A stretch of DNA of 7,139 nucleotides. Origin: Candidatus Bathyarchaeota archaeon (GTDB taxonomy: Archaea > Thermoproteota > Bathyarchaeia > TCS64). The translations under genes and the position numbers were made by a program. The stretch lies in NCBI GenBank assembly GCA_020697635.1, contig JAEHCT010000064.1, positions 1 through 7,139 of the forward strand, given 5' to 3'. Shown one piece after another: positions 1 through 5,744 of the stretch; position 1 is the stretch's first letter; each line of letters starts with the position of its first letter. The notes under the pieces were generated by a model. That model did not search any database. It had not been told where the DNA came from and was given only the letters and a program-made list of their open reading frames with translations.

Positions 1-230
1 GGTACACCAGCGACGCACAGGCCGACGCCTTCGACGTAGCCCGCCTCCTAGCCAAGGAGGAGATAAAGGTCCACGTCTTCAACACCAAGCACATGAGTCT
101 AGAGGAGGAGCAACCCTCCAAGGAGGAGGGGAAGAGGATCAGGCTGACGCCCACCCAGTTCCTGAGGGAGCTAGCCCGGGTCTCGAAGGGCAAGTACGTG
201 GGGTTGAGGCTCCAGAGAAGCGAACATTAA
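1..230 (+). CDS. C-terminal end of a von Willebrand factor A (VWA)-like domain protein, partial
   Basis: The frame is open from the window edge (first full codon at 3) to TAA at 228-230, giving the last 75 residues of a protein whose start lies outside. The pattern DAFDVARLLAKEEIKVHVF at residues 9-27, then a charged linker rich in Glu and Lys, then TQFLRELARVSKGKYVGLRL at 51-70, matches the end of a VWA Rossmann-like fold: a helix, the penultimate beta strand, then a helix (LA..SKGKY) and last strand. This resembles VWA domains of stand-alone archaeal proteins and of magnesium-chelatase D-like proteins. The metal-binding MIDAS residues lie upstream and cannot be seen, so neither metal binding nor a partner can be inferred. 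It converges on the slipin gene. The family call is moderately sure; the specific function is unknown. Confidence 0.6.
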   Translation, partial: YTSDAQADAFDVARLLAKEEIKVHVFNTKHMSLEEEQPSKEEGKRIRLTPTQFLRELARVSKGKYVGLRLQRSEH

Positions 231-383
231 CCGGTTCCCCGTACTCTGTGCGTCAGGACCATTGTATAGCTTAATTTCGAGAAGGCGGATCGTAAAGGAG
301 TTACTTGGGCCGTCCCGCTTCTGTTCTTGCCCAAACCCATCAAATTAAGAAAGGGGGGAGGCGTCAAAATAAAGGGGTCTCAT
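231..383. other. Convergent intergenic region, no gene seen
   Basis: This 153-bp gap separates the convergent VWA-like and slipin genes. I see no ORF, tRNA or strong hairpin. Read on the minus strand, the bases after the slipin stop include a C-run followed by CTTTCTTAATTT (349-360), a T-rich tract that could act as an archaeal terminator for the nfeD-slipin transcript. That is weak evidence, because archaeal termination needs little more than T-rich DNA. Confidence 0.4.
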
Positions 384-1211
384 CTACTCGGCTTTTTCCC
401 CTTTTTTCTTCTTCACCTGCTCGGACAGCTCCTGGACGCCGTATAACCCGACTGGCGCGACGCCTGCCTGGGGCATGTTAGAGGGCACCAGTATGAGGGT
501 GTTGGTGCCTGGCTGCTGGCCTATCTCGTAGAGGATGTTCATCCACCTGAGAGCAAGGCCTTCGACGCTGGACTCGTACATCTTGGCGGCAGCGATCATC
601 TTCTCGGCGGCCTGCAACTCGGCCGTGGCGAGGGTGATCCTTGCCATCCGCTCCCGCTCGGCCTGGGCCTGCCTGCTCATGGCGTCCTGCAGGGCGTTGG
701 GGATGATGACGTCCTTGACCTCCACGGCGGTGACCTTGATTCCCCACGCCTCCGTCTTCTCGTCGATGATCTCCCGCAGGTGGACACCCACCGTCTCCCT
801 CTCGGCCAGCAGCTCGTTGAGCTCTACCTTGCCGATGACCTCCCTCAGCGTGGTCTGGGCGGCCCACTCGGTGGCTACACGGAAGTTCTCCACGTTGAGG
901 GTCGCCATCTCTATGTCGACGGGCTTGGCGTACATCACGGCGTCCACGTTGACGGGGACGTTGTCGGCTGTGAGGGTCTGCTCCGTCCTGAAGCTCACGG
1001 TTTGTATGCGGGTAGACACGCGTATCGGGGCGTGATCGATCAAGGGTATGAGGTAGGTGATCCCGGGGCCCCTCAGCCCGACGTACCTGCCCAGCCTGAG
1101 GACCGGGATGCGCTCCCACTCCTTCAGGACCTTGATCCCGCGGAGGAGGAAACCCACCACCAGCACTGCCAGCAGAGTCTCGAACCAGTAAGCTGTAGAT
1201 ATTTCAAACAT
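384..1211 (-). CDS. Slipin / stomatin-like SPFH (band 7) membrane protein
   Basis: The 275-residue product is close to the usual length of prokaryotic slipins. A single N-terminal hydrophobic segment (about 11-27) is followed by the SPFH domain: the RGPGITYLIPLID motif at 47-59, a central region (70-170) with WGIKVTAVEVKDVIIP at 156-171, and a long amphipathic coiled-coil helix (about 175-215, rich in Ala, Glu, Arg, Met). After it comes a short hydrophobic stretch (TNTLILVP, 236-243) and a Lys/Glu-rich tail. Slipins oligomerise on membranes and organise microdomains. In Pyrococcus the partner slipin is cut in a C-terminal hydrophobic stretch by the NfeD protease; TNTLILVP is the equivalent place here by inference. 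The ATG is 6 nt after the nfeD stop. A strong Shine-Dalgarno, GGAGGTGA, lies inside the last codons of nfeD, which supports this start and translational coupling. Confidence 0.95.
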   Translation of the reverse strand: MFEISTAYWFETLLAVLVVGFLLRGIKVLKEWERIPVLRLGRYVGLRGPGITYLIPLIDHAPIRVSTRIQTVSFRTEQTLTADNVPVNVDAVMYAKPVDIEMATLNVENFRVATEWAAQTTLREVIGKVELNELLAERETVGVHLREIIDEKTEAWGIKVTAVEVKDVIIPNALQDAMSRQAQAERERMARITLATAELQAAEKMIAAAKMYESSVEGLALRWMNILYEIGQQPGTNTLILVPSNMPQAGVAPVGLYGVQELSEQVKKKKGEKAE

Positions 1212-1215
1212 TTTC

Positions 1216-1224
1216 TTTCACCTC
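1216..1224 (-). promoter_or_regulatory. Shine-Dalgarno of slipin embedded in the nfeD stop
   Basis: On the minus strand AGGAGGTGA precedes the slipin ATG by a few bases. The final Arg codon and TGA stop of nfeD form part of it, so the two genes share these bases. It is the clearest ribosome binding site in the window; the other genes look leaderless or have very short leaders. Confidence 0.8.
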
Positions 1225-2615
1225 CTTTCTTTTTCGGGCTGCACCGAAGGCTTCACGGCCCTAACAACCAAGAGGAGCCCCTCCCTCCCAGTCACCTCCA
1301 CCTCGGCGCCGGCCTCGATCGACGCGTCCTCGGCTCTGGCTCTCCAGTGCTCTCCCAGCACCCTGACCTCGCCGCGTGGGTCCAGCCTCGTGGAGGCCAA
1401 GCCTCTTGAACCGATGATGACCTCCTCGCCCGTCGCCGCCTTCAGGCTCCTCGCTTTCGAGACTTTGTATATGAGCACCCCGAAGACGAAGAAAAAGACA
1501 AAGGAGACGCCAAGGAGGGTGTTCCTTATCCGCCTGGTGGCCTCGGGGGCGAGAAGCCAGTGGGGCGAGGGAACCAAGAAAAGGGTGCCCAGGAGGATGC
1601 ACAGCCCCCCGGCGAAGCCCAGGAACCCCGTGTGCATCTTCAACTCGGCGAGGACCAGGACGAAGCCCCCCGTGAACAGTATGAGGGACAGGGGCTCGAC
1701 GCCTATGACCTGGAACGCCATCAGCGACAGCAGGAGGAAGAGGGCTCCGACGAACTCGGCGCCGAGGCCCGGGGTCTGGAGCCCGATGATTAACAGGTAG
1801 AAGCCGAGGGTGAACAAGATGGAGGCGACGCTCGGGTCGTAGATGAGTTGGAGCAGCCAAGACTGGACGCTGGGGGCATATTCAACAACCTCGGCGTCGC
1901 CTACGCCCGCGAACGGTATCCTCGTTATTATCTTCTCGTCGACGGGCTCGTCTGCGTCCACTAGCCTCCAGACGCTGGTCCCAACCCCGGTCTCGGTCCT
2001 CACCAAGGCCTTCCCCGAGAGCCCGTCCAAGAGGGTCTGGGTGTCGTCTGCTGCTACCTCGACGACGCCGTACCTGAGGGCTTCCTCTGGGCCAAGGTTG
2101 AGGTTCTCAGTGATGAAACGGCGTGCCGCGGTCTTGTTGCGGCCGTGGAGGGCCGCGTGGTTAACCATGAGTGCGGAGAGGGCGTTTATGTGCTTGGTGT
2201 CGTTGATGGGCTCCCCCGTTAACTGTACGGGTTGGGCGCTCCCGATGCTGGTGCCCGAGGACATGGCGGCCACGTGACTGGAGACGAGGAGGTACGTGCC
2301 TCCGCTCCACGCCGAGGAGCCAGGCGGGTACACGTAGAAGCAGACGGGGATGGGCGACGCCTCGAAGAGGTTCATGACGTCCTTGACGGCGTTTATCTCG
2401 CCGCCCGGCGTGTCGGCGGTCACGAGGATGAGCCGTGCATCGATGTTCACTGCGACCCTGGCGGCGTCCTCCATCATCTCCGTGGTGGCGCCGGTTATCG
2501 CGGCGTCGAGGTTAACCAGGAGCACCGTGTCGTTTGACCTAGCATAGACTACGCTGTATGTGACAGACAGGGCGAGTACAGTAATGAGCGCGGCGTGAGC
2601 GTATCTTCGGTGCAA
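1218..2615 (-). CDS. nfeD: NfeD long form: membrane-bound ClpP-class serine protease with C-terminal OB fold
   Basis: The 465-residue protein has the full NfeD-long layout: a signal peptide or anchor (about 6-26), an extracytoplasmic ClpP-class protease domain (about 30-200), about five membrane helices (263-280, 285-305, 307-325, 328-349, 366-385) and a C-terminal OB-fold NfeD domain (394-455). Compared from memory with Pyrococcus PH1510, the catalytic dyad is Ser104 in YPPGSSAWSGGTYLL and Lys141 in NDTKHINAL; the oxyanion-side GG of DTPGGEI (68-74) is present. The family cleaves the partner slipin, whose gene follows directly in the same operon, so a role in membrane protein quality control or slipin turnover is expected. 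The start is TTG at 2615: the upstream in-frame codon TAA (2619-2621) rules out a longer form, and the ATG at 2625 is in another frame. Confidence in family and pairing is very high. Confidence 0.95.
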   Translation of the reverse strand: MHRRYAHAALITVLALSVTYSVVYARSNDTVLLVNLDAAITGATTEMMEDAARVAVNIDARLILVTADTPGGEINAVKDVMNLFEASPIPVCFYVYPPGSSAWSGGTYLLVSSHVAAMSSGTSIGSAQPVQLTGEPINDTKHINALSALMVNHAALHGRNKTAARRFITENLNLGPEEALRYGVVEVAADDTQTLLDGLSGKALVRTETGVGTSVWRLVDADEPVDEKIITRIPFAGVGDAEVVEYAPSVQSWLLQLIYDPSVASILFTLGFYLLIIGLQTPGLGAEFVGALFLLLSLMAFQVIGVEPLSLILFTGGFVLVLAELKMHTGFLGFAGGLCILLGTLFLVPSPHWLLAPEATRRIRNTLLGVSFVFFFVFGVLIYKVSKARSLKAATGEEVIIGSRGLASTRLDPRGEVRVLGEHWRARAEDASIEAGAEVEVTGREGLLLVVRAVKPSVQPEKERR

Positions 2616-2648
2616 GCCTTACCATATAATAATTGTTCTCCTAGGGAA

Positions 2649-2656
2649 ATTAAAAA
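2649..2656 (-). promoter_or_regulatory. Box A promoter of the nfeD-slipin operon
   Basis: TTTTTAAT on the minus strand fits the crenarchaeal box A. Its centre predicts transcription starting near 2626, leaving a leader of about 11 nt before the TTG start. That leader has only a weak Shine-Dalgarno-like GGTAAGG. Confidence 0.55.
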
Positions 2657-2707
2657 GGGTGGCTTTATCGACGGCTGAGACGCTTCGCCAAGTAGTTTTT
2701 GAGGCCG

Positions 2708-3508
2708 TTAAGAGGTTTTCAGGTGGTTCAGAGCCGCGGTCCGGGTCTCAGCGAGGAACTCCTCCATCGATCCCTTAAAGTTGGCGTGGCTGTGGGTCAC
2801 CTCGAGGTTGGGGGGTTTCCTGATGCCGTCTATTAGCCCGTTCACCTTCTCCCAGTCCACGGTGCCCCAGCCGGGGGGCATATGGCAGTCATCGTCTCCA
2901 CGGTTATCATGGATGTGTGTCACGGTGAGCCTGTCCCGGAACCCCTTTAGCTCGTCTAGGTTCCCGTATATGTTGGCACACCCCGTGTCTAGGCAGAAGG
3001 AGACGATCTCCTCGGGAAACCTCTCCATGAGCCACCCAAGAACGTCGTGGTCGCCCCTGTGACAATTCTCGAAGGCCAGTGTCACCCCGAGGACACCGCA
3101 GAGGGGCGCGACCTCGGCGACGGCCGCCTCGGCTCTACTGAGCCGGTTCTCGAGGAGCGGCTCGTGGTACCTCGGTGGATGCACCACGACGGCGTCGCCG
3201 CCGACCTTGCTGCAAAACTCTATCCTGTTCTTGAGGAGCTTCACGTACGCGCTGTGCCCAGCCTGGTCGTCGGCGTCGATCCGGGCGGTCTGCGTGGCGG
3301 TGCCGTGGACGTCGAGGCAGGTGAGGTCTCGGTCATCCAGCAGCCACCTGTAGAGGTTCATATCTTCGCGGCTGTAGAGGCGCTCGTTGTCCCAGTCGTC
3401 ACACCAGTGCACGTAGTCGAAGCCGTGGTCCTTGAATAGGCGAAACTTCTGCTCCATCCGGGGCTTGTAGGTGTAGTTGAACATGTCTGTGGTGACGCTG
3501 AGCTCCAT
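2708..3508 (-). CDS. TIM-barrel metalloenzyme, AP-endonuclease-2 / xylose-isomerase-like superfamily (COG1082 type)
   Basis: The 266-residue product starts directly with the first beta strand (MELSVTTDMF), as usual in this superfamily. The metal-site positions known from endonuclease IV can be traced in order: His68 (DVHGT), His110 (VVHPP), Glu147 (AFENC), Asp174 (CLDTGC), His200 (THIHDN), Asp207 and His209 (DDCHMPPGWG), and Glu236 (LEVTH). The position that is normally His in the D-x-x-H motif (LDTGHAN) is Cys177. Most such proteins are sugar or polyol isomerases/epimerases; a DNA-repair role is possible but not shown. The longest frame begins at ATG 3532, but that codon touches the box A at 3532-3539, while ATG 3508 lies where transcription should begin, so I chose 3508 as a leaderless start. 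Substrate unknown. It has its own promoter and is not obviously tied to nfeD. Confidence 0.85.
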   Translation of the reverse strand: MELSVTTDMFNYTYKPRMEQKFRLFKDHGFDYVHWCDDWDNERLYSREDMNLYRWLLDDRDLTCLDVHGTATQTARIDADDQAGHSAYVKLLKNRIEFCSKVGGDAVVVHPPRYHEPLLENRLSRAEAAVAEVAPLCGVLGVTLAFENCHRGDHDVLGWLMERFPEEIVSFCLDTGCANIYGNLDELKGFRDRLTVTHIHDNRGDDDCHMPPGWGTVDWEKVNGLIDGIRKPPNLEVTHSHANFKGSMEEFLAETRTAALNHLKTS

Positions 3509-3531
3509 AGATAATCCATGCTTGATGCCCA

Positions 3532-3539
3532 TTATAAAC
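3532..3539 (-). promoter_or_regulatory. Box A promoter of the TIM-barrel gene
   Basis: GTTTATAA on the minus strand. Its centre is about 27 bp from the A of ATG 3508, the expected spacing for a leaderless transcript. The upstream ATG at 3532 overlaps the box and so should not be in the mRNA. Confidence 0.65.
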
Positions 3540-3574
3540 AGAGAGGAAAAACGTCATCAAATGGAAGAAGAGGG

Positions 3575-3727
3575 TTAACTGATCTTCTTCTTCGCCCCGC
3601 AGCAGCTGCAGACTATGAAGCCCTGCCTCAGCCGGTCCTCGATGAACGCCTTGCACTCCTCTTTGTCTAGGAACAGGGGCTGGCCGCAGTCCTCGCACAT
3701 TTTCTCGTGAAGCTCGGGTTCAGGCAT
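3575..3727 (-). CDS. Small zinc ribbon protein, 50 residues
   Basis: ATG at 3725-3727 to TAA at 3575-3577 encodes 50 residues. Two zinc knuckles are visible: Cys11-Cys14 in MCEDCGQPL and Cys40-Cys43 in VCSCCGAKK, the second with an extra Cys at 42. A further Cys25 lies in the charged linker DKEECKAFIEDRLRQGF (21-37), and the tail is basic (KKKIS). A single four-Cys zinc site is expected; such small ribbons are often nucleic-acid or protein adaptors, but no partner is visible. A box A (TTTATTAA, 3752-3759) sits about 28 bp before the ATG, which points to a leaderless mRNA and supports a real gene. A longer antisense-frame ORF over the same bases lacks such features. Function unknown. Confidence 0.8.
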   Translation of the reverse strand: MPEPELHEKMCEDCGQPLFLDKEECKAFIEDRLRQGFIVCSCCGAKKKIS

Positions 3728-3751
3728 CTCAAGAAACGATGGGAACACCTG

Positions 3752-3759
3752 TTAATAAA
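3752..3759 (-). promoter_or_regulatory. Box A promoter of the zinc ribbon gene
   Basis: TTTATTAA on the minus strand, in the 52-bp gap after the 228-residue gene. Transcription should begin within a base or two of the ATG at 3727, so the message is probably leaderless. Confidence 0.6.
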
Positions 3760-3779
3760 CTGGGGTGGCGTAGGGGAGT

Positions 3780-4466
3780 CTAGCCCTCGATGAGCTTGAG
3801 TATGTCCTCCCTGACGAAGGCTATGTACTCGTCCACGGTGCTCTTGCTGAAGTTGGTGACCACGGCGCTCCTGGTGACGCCCACCGTGTAGCCCCTCGCC
3901 TGGCTTGTGAACACCACGTACCAGATCATGCCGTGGTCAATGTAGTCCTTGTAAAGCCCCGTGTCGGCGATGCCCTCGCCGCTGAGGCACAGCTTGTTGA
4001 CGCTCGGGATGTCCACGTTGTCGAACCAGATGAGGTTCGTGGCCTTGGGGTTGCCCTCGTGGAGACTCTGAAGGGTCTCGCTGGTGATCCTGCTCTCACG
4101 GATGTCGACGTTGAGTATCTCCCCGATCCTCACCGCGACGTGGTTGCTCAGCATCTTCTTGACGCCCCTGGCGACGCTGGGCGCCATCACGACGAGGAAG
4201 TGCCTACCCTCGTGGGGCACTATCCAGAAGGGCGCCTCCTCGGTCTCCGGCGTCATCCGTGTCCTGCGCCGATAGACTCGCTCCCTCATGAAGTCCCGGG
4301 TGAAGACACCCGTGACCGTGTCCTCGACCTGCTCAAGGTCAATCACCTCGGTCACCAGCTGGGTCTCCTCGTCCTCCAACTCCTCGATCTCTCTCCAGCC
4401 TATCAGCGTGTCCCTGGGGTCCCCCTCCAGGCCCCGGACCTCGAAAACCTTCACTGGAAGAACCAT
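3780..4466 (-). CDS. Hypothetical protein, 228 residues, family not recognised
   Basis: ATG at 4464-4466 to TAG at 3780-3782. I do not recognise the family. The protein is soluble-looking, with no signal peptide or membrane helix. It starts with a beta-rich, very acidic stretch (LEGDPRDT..REIEELEDEETQ, 13-36), then a basic patch (RERVYRRRTR, 61-70), a probable core strand pair FWIVPHEGRHFLVVMAP (80-96), and a second half of mixed alpha/beta look with WFDNVDIPSVNKLCLSGEG (147-165) and WYVVFTSQARGYTVGVTRSAVV (182-203). It ends in an amphipathic helix (TVDEYIAFVREDILKLIEG). The wording and codon use match its neighbours, so it is a native gene. A box A about 35 bp upstream suggests its own short-leader transcript. 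The long plus-strand ORF across this region is its antisense shadow. Confidence 0.8.
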   Translation of the reverse strand: MVLPVKVFEVRGLEGDPRDTLIGWREIEELEDEETQLVTEVIDLEQVEDTVTGVFTRDFMRERVYRRRTRMTPETEEAPFWIVPHEGRHFLVVMAPSVARGVKKMLSNHVAVRIGEILNVDIRESRITSETLQSLHEGNPKATNLIWFDNVDIPSVNKLCLSGEGIADTGLYKDYIDHGMIWYVVFTSQARGYTVGVTRSAVVTNFSKSTVDEYIAFVREDILKLIEG

Positions 4467-4496
4467 ATAACCACGAGGAAGCTACACGGCTCACAG

Positions 4497-4504
4497 CTTA
4501 AAAA
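4497..4504 (-). promoter_or_regulatory. Box A promoter of the 228-residue hypothetical gene
   Basis: TTTTTAAG on the minus strand just past the stop of the winged-helix gene. The predicted transcription start is near 4475, giving a leader of about 9 nt before the ATG at 4466. A second AT-rich element (GGTTATATGG) overlaps the ATG itself and is too close to serve this gene. Confidence 0.5.
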
Positions 4505-4517
4505 CCCAGCCCAGGTG

Positions 4518-5189
4518 TCATACCCTGAGCTCCAGACGAGACCACCAGTCCCTGAAATCGTCGTCCAGCAGGTCGCTGTTCTTGAAGACGAAGTATACCA
4601 GGCCCTGCAGCACGGGGAAGAAGTATTCGTCCATGTTTGTCTTGAAGATCTCCAGGACGTTCCTGTGGAACCGCTCCTTGCCCTCGACTTGATCGAAGTC
4701 CGTGGAGACTATGATGTCCAGGAGGAACTTTATGAAGCCGTAGAGCTGGTAGACGCTGCTTTCCCATATGTCCATGAAGGCTTGGCTCCGCTCCAGACCC
4801 GCGGACTTGGACTTGAGGAACTCCCCGAACACGTAGCCGGCGGACGTCGCGTCCTGGGCCCTGGTCTGTATCTCCTTGCTTCTGCTGAGCAGGTCGAGCC
4901 TGTCCCAGTCCATCTGTGGGTAGAGGTCGGCTACCCCCAGCTCCTTCTTCCCATAGGCCTGGGCGTATAGCTCGCGGCTCTTCATGGCGTAGGGGAGCCT
5001 GTAGAGCCCTGTTTCTATGTCCCTGACTATGAAACCTATCTTGAGGAAGCTCCGGAGGCCCTCCGCGAGCTCTTTGTCGCTTAGGCCCGTGGCCTCACGG
5101 AGCTCAGGGAAGGACAGCATCCGGTCTGACGCCGTGATCAGCTGCCATATCTTCTTTTCCCCGGGCTTCATGGTGGACACTACCTGCAC
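4518..5189 (-). CDS. Winged helix-turn-helix protein with unrecognised helical C-terminal domain
   Basis: The frame gives 223 residues from GTG 5189; ATG 5171 (residue 7, MKPGEKKIW) is an equally good start and box A spacing does not decide. Residues 8-66 form a winged helix: helix 1 GEKKIWQLITA, then SFPELREATG and the recognition helix SDKELAEGLRSFLKIGF, then a wing IVRDIETGLYRLPY. Residues 70-223 are mostly helical with two hydrophobic stretches (SSVYQLYGFIKFLLDIIV, 144-161; YFFPVLQGLVYFVF, 189-202) and an aromatic end (FRDWWSRLEL); I do not recognise this part. A DNA-binding regulator with a sensor or dimerisation domain is the best guess. Its first codons and promoter region are duplicated about 1 kb away next to the secreted-protein gene, suggesting the two were once divergent neighbours and that this protein may control that gene. 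Confidence 0.8.
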   Translation of the reverse strand: MQVVSTMKPGEKKIWQLITASDRMLSFPELREATGLSDKELAEGLRSFLKIGFIVRDIETGLYRLPYAMKSRELYAQAYGKKELGVADLYPQMDWDRLDLLSRSKEIQTRAQDATSAGYVFGEFLKSKSAGLERSQAFMDIWESSVYQLYGFIKFLLDIIVSTDFDQVEGKERFHRNVLEIFKTNMDEYFFPVLQGLVYFVFKNSDLLDDDFRDWWSRLELRV

Positions 5190-5223
5190 GCTATGCTGGT
5201 TTCACAGCGTGCTCTGACGCAGG

Positions 5224-5231
5224 ATATAAAG
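5224..5231 (-). promoter_or_regulatory. Box A promoter of the winged-helix gene
   Basis: CTTTATAT on the minus strand, predicting a start near 5201: 12 nt before GTG 5189 or 30 nt before ATG 5171. The matching bases in the right-hand duplicate (near 6179-6186) read gaatgaag on the plus strand, so this box has been lost there. Confidence 0.55.
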
Positions 5232-5295
5232 GCTTGATGAATCATTGACCCACAAAATACTGGGTGTGTTGGCTTGCACGCGTACAAAAACCTGG

Positions 5296-5303
5296 TTTTA
5301 TAC
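5296..5303 (+). promoter_or_regulatory. Orphan plus-strand box A left by the duplication
   Basis: TTTTATAC matches in position the box A of the secreted-protein gene in the other copy. It would start transcription near 5325, but no gene follows, so any transcript would run into the AT-rich repeat array. It overlaps an inverted repeat, AAAACC-T-GGTTTT (5287-5299), that is not intact in the other copy. Confidence 0.4.
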
Positions 5304-5436
5304 TTCTATCCATATAAATCAGTTTAGCGTTGATCAAAAGCTGCTGTAAACCCATATGCAACTGAATTTCATATTTCAAGCTGGACATTTTAAATACCAT
5401 AGTGAAAAATATAAAAAAAATTTAAAATGCTCGATT

Positions 5437-5451
5437 AGATTTATTAAATAT
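5437..5451. other. Dyad in repeat unit 1 (one mismatch)
   Basis: AGATTTATTAAATAT is the unit-1 form of a 15-bp inverted repeat with a single central base. One arm position is broken compared with unit 3. Confidence 0.5.
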
Positions 5452-5583
5452 ATAATATTTAAAATAACTCGTCTCCCACAACCGCCCCTAGGCCAATGTC
5501 CGACCATATCCCCGAACTTCAAAGGGAGCTAAGGAAAAAAATATCTAGTGAAAAACATATAAAAAATTTAAAAATATTTGGTA

Positions 5584-5598
5584 AGATTCAATGAATCT
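5584..5598. other. Dyad in repeat unit 2 with compensatory change
   Basis: AGATTCAATGAATCT is a perfect 7+1+7 inverted repeat. Relative to unit 3, T to C at position 6 is matched by A to G at position 10, which is its pairing partner, so symmetry is kept although the bases changed. Confidence 0.6.
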
Positions 5599-5729
5599 AT
5601 AATATTTAAAATAACTTGTCTCTCCCAGTCACTCCCAAGCCAATGTCCGACCATATACCCGTACCTCAAAGGGAGCTAAGGAAAAAATAATCTAGTGAAA
5701 AACATATAAAAAATTTAAAATGCTCGATT

Positions 5730-5744
5730 AGATTTATTAAATCT
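5730..5744. other. Dyad in repeat unit 3 (perfect)
   Basis: AGATTTATTAAATCT is a perfect 7+1+7 inverted repeat at the same place in the unit as the two dyads before it. Confidence 0.6.

Larger units (their letters stand above)
5116..5353. repeat. Left copy of a long direct duplication (regulator start + divergent promoter + secreted-gene start)
   Basis: Matches 6072-6308 in the same orientation with one net length difference. The first 54 bp (codons of the winged-helix gene) differ at a single position; the promoter part is clearly more diverged but aligns along its length. The final 25 bp (5329-5353) align without gaps to the first codons of the secreted-protein gene at 6284. Here the ATG has become GTT and an in-frame TAA follows six codons later, so this end is a dead remnant. 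Confidence 0.85.

Noticed and set aside
478..1119. Minus-strand frame inside slipin
   Set aside because: Its Arg/Gly/His/Pro-rich content is an out-of-frame reading of the clear slipin gene.
2623..2625. ATG as nfeD start
   Set aside because: It is out of frame with the NfeD protein; the in-frame TTG at 2613-2615 follows an in-frame stop and precedes a good signal peptide.
3399..3698. 99-residue minus-strand open frame across the zinc ribbon and TIM-barrel start
   Set aside because: It spans a promoter and two other frames; the 50-residue frame beside it has paired Cys motifs and a well-placed box A.
3933..4970. 345-residue plus-strand open frame
   Set aside because: It lies antisense across two well-supported minus-strand genes and their promoter gap, has no signal or domain pattern, and its Leu/Val/Glu/Pro-rich text is typical of the reverse complement of GC-rich genes.
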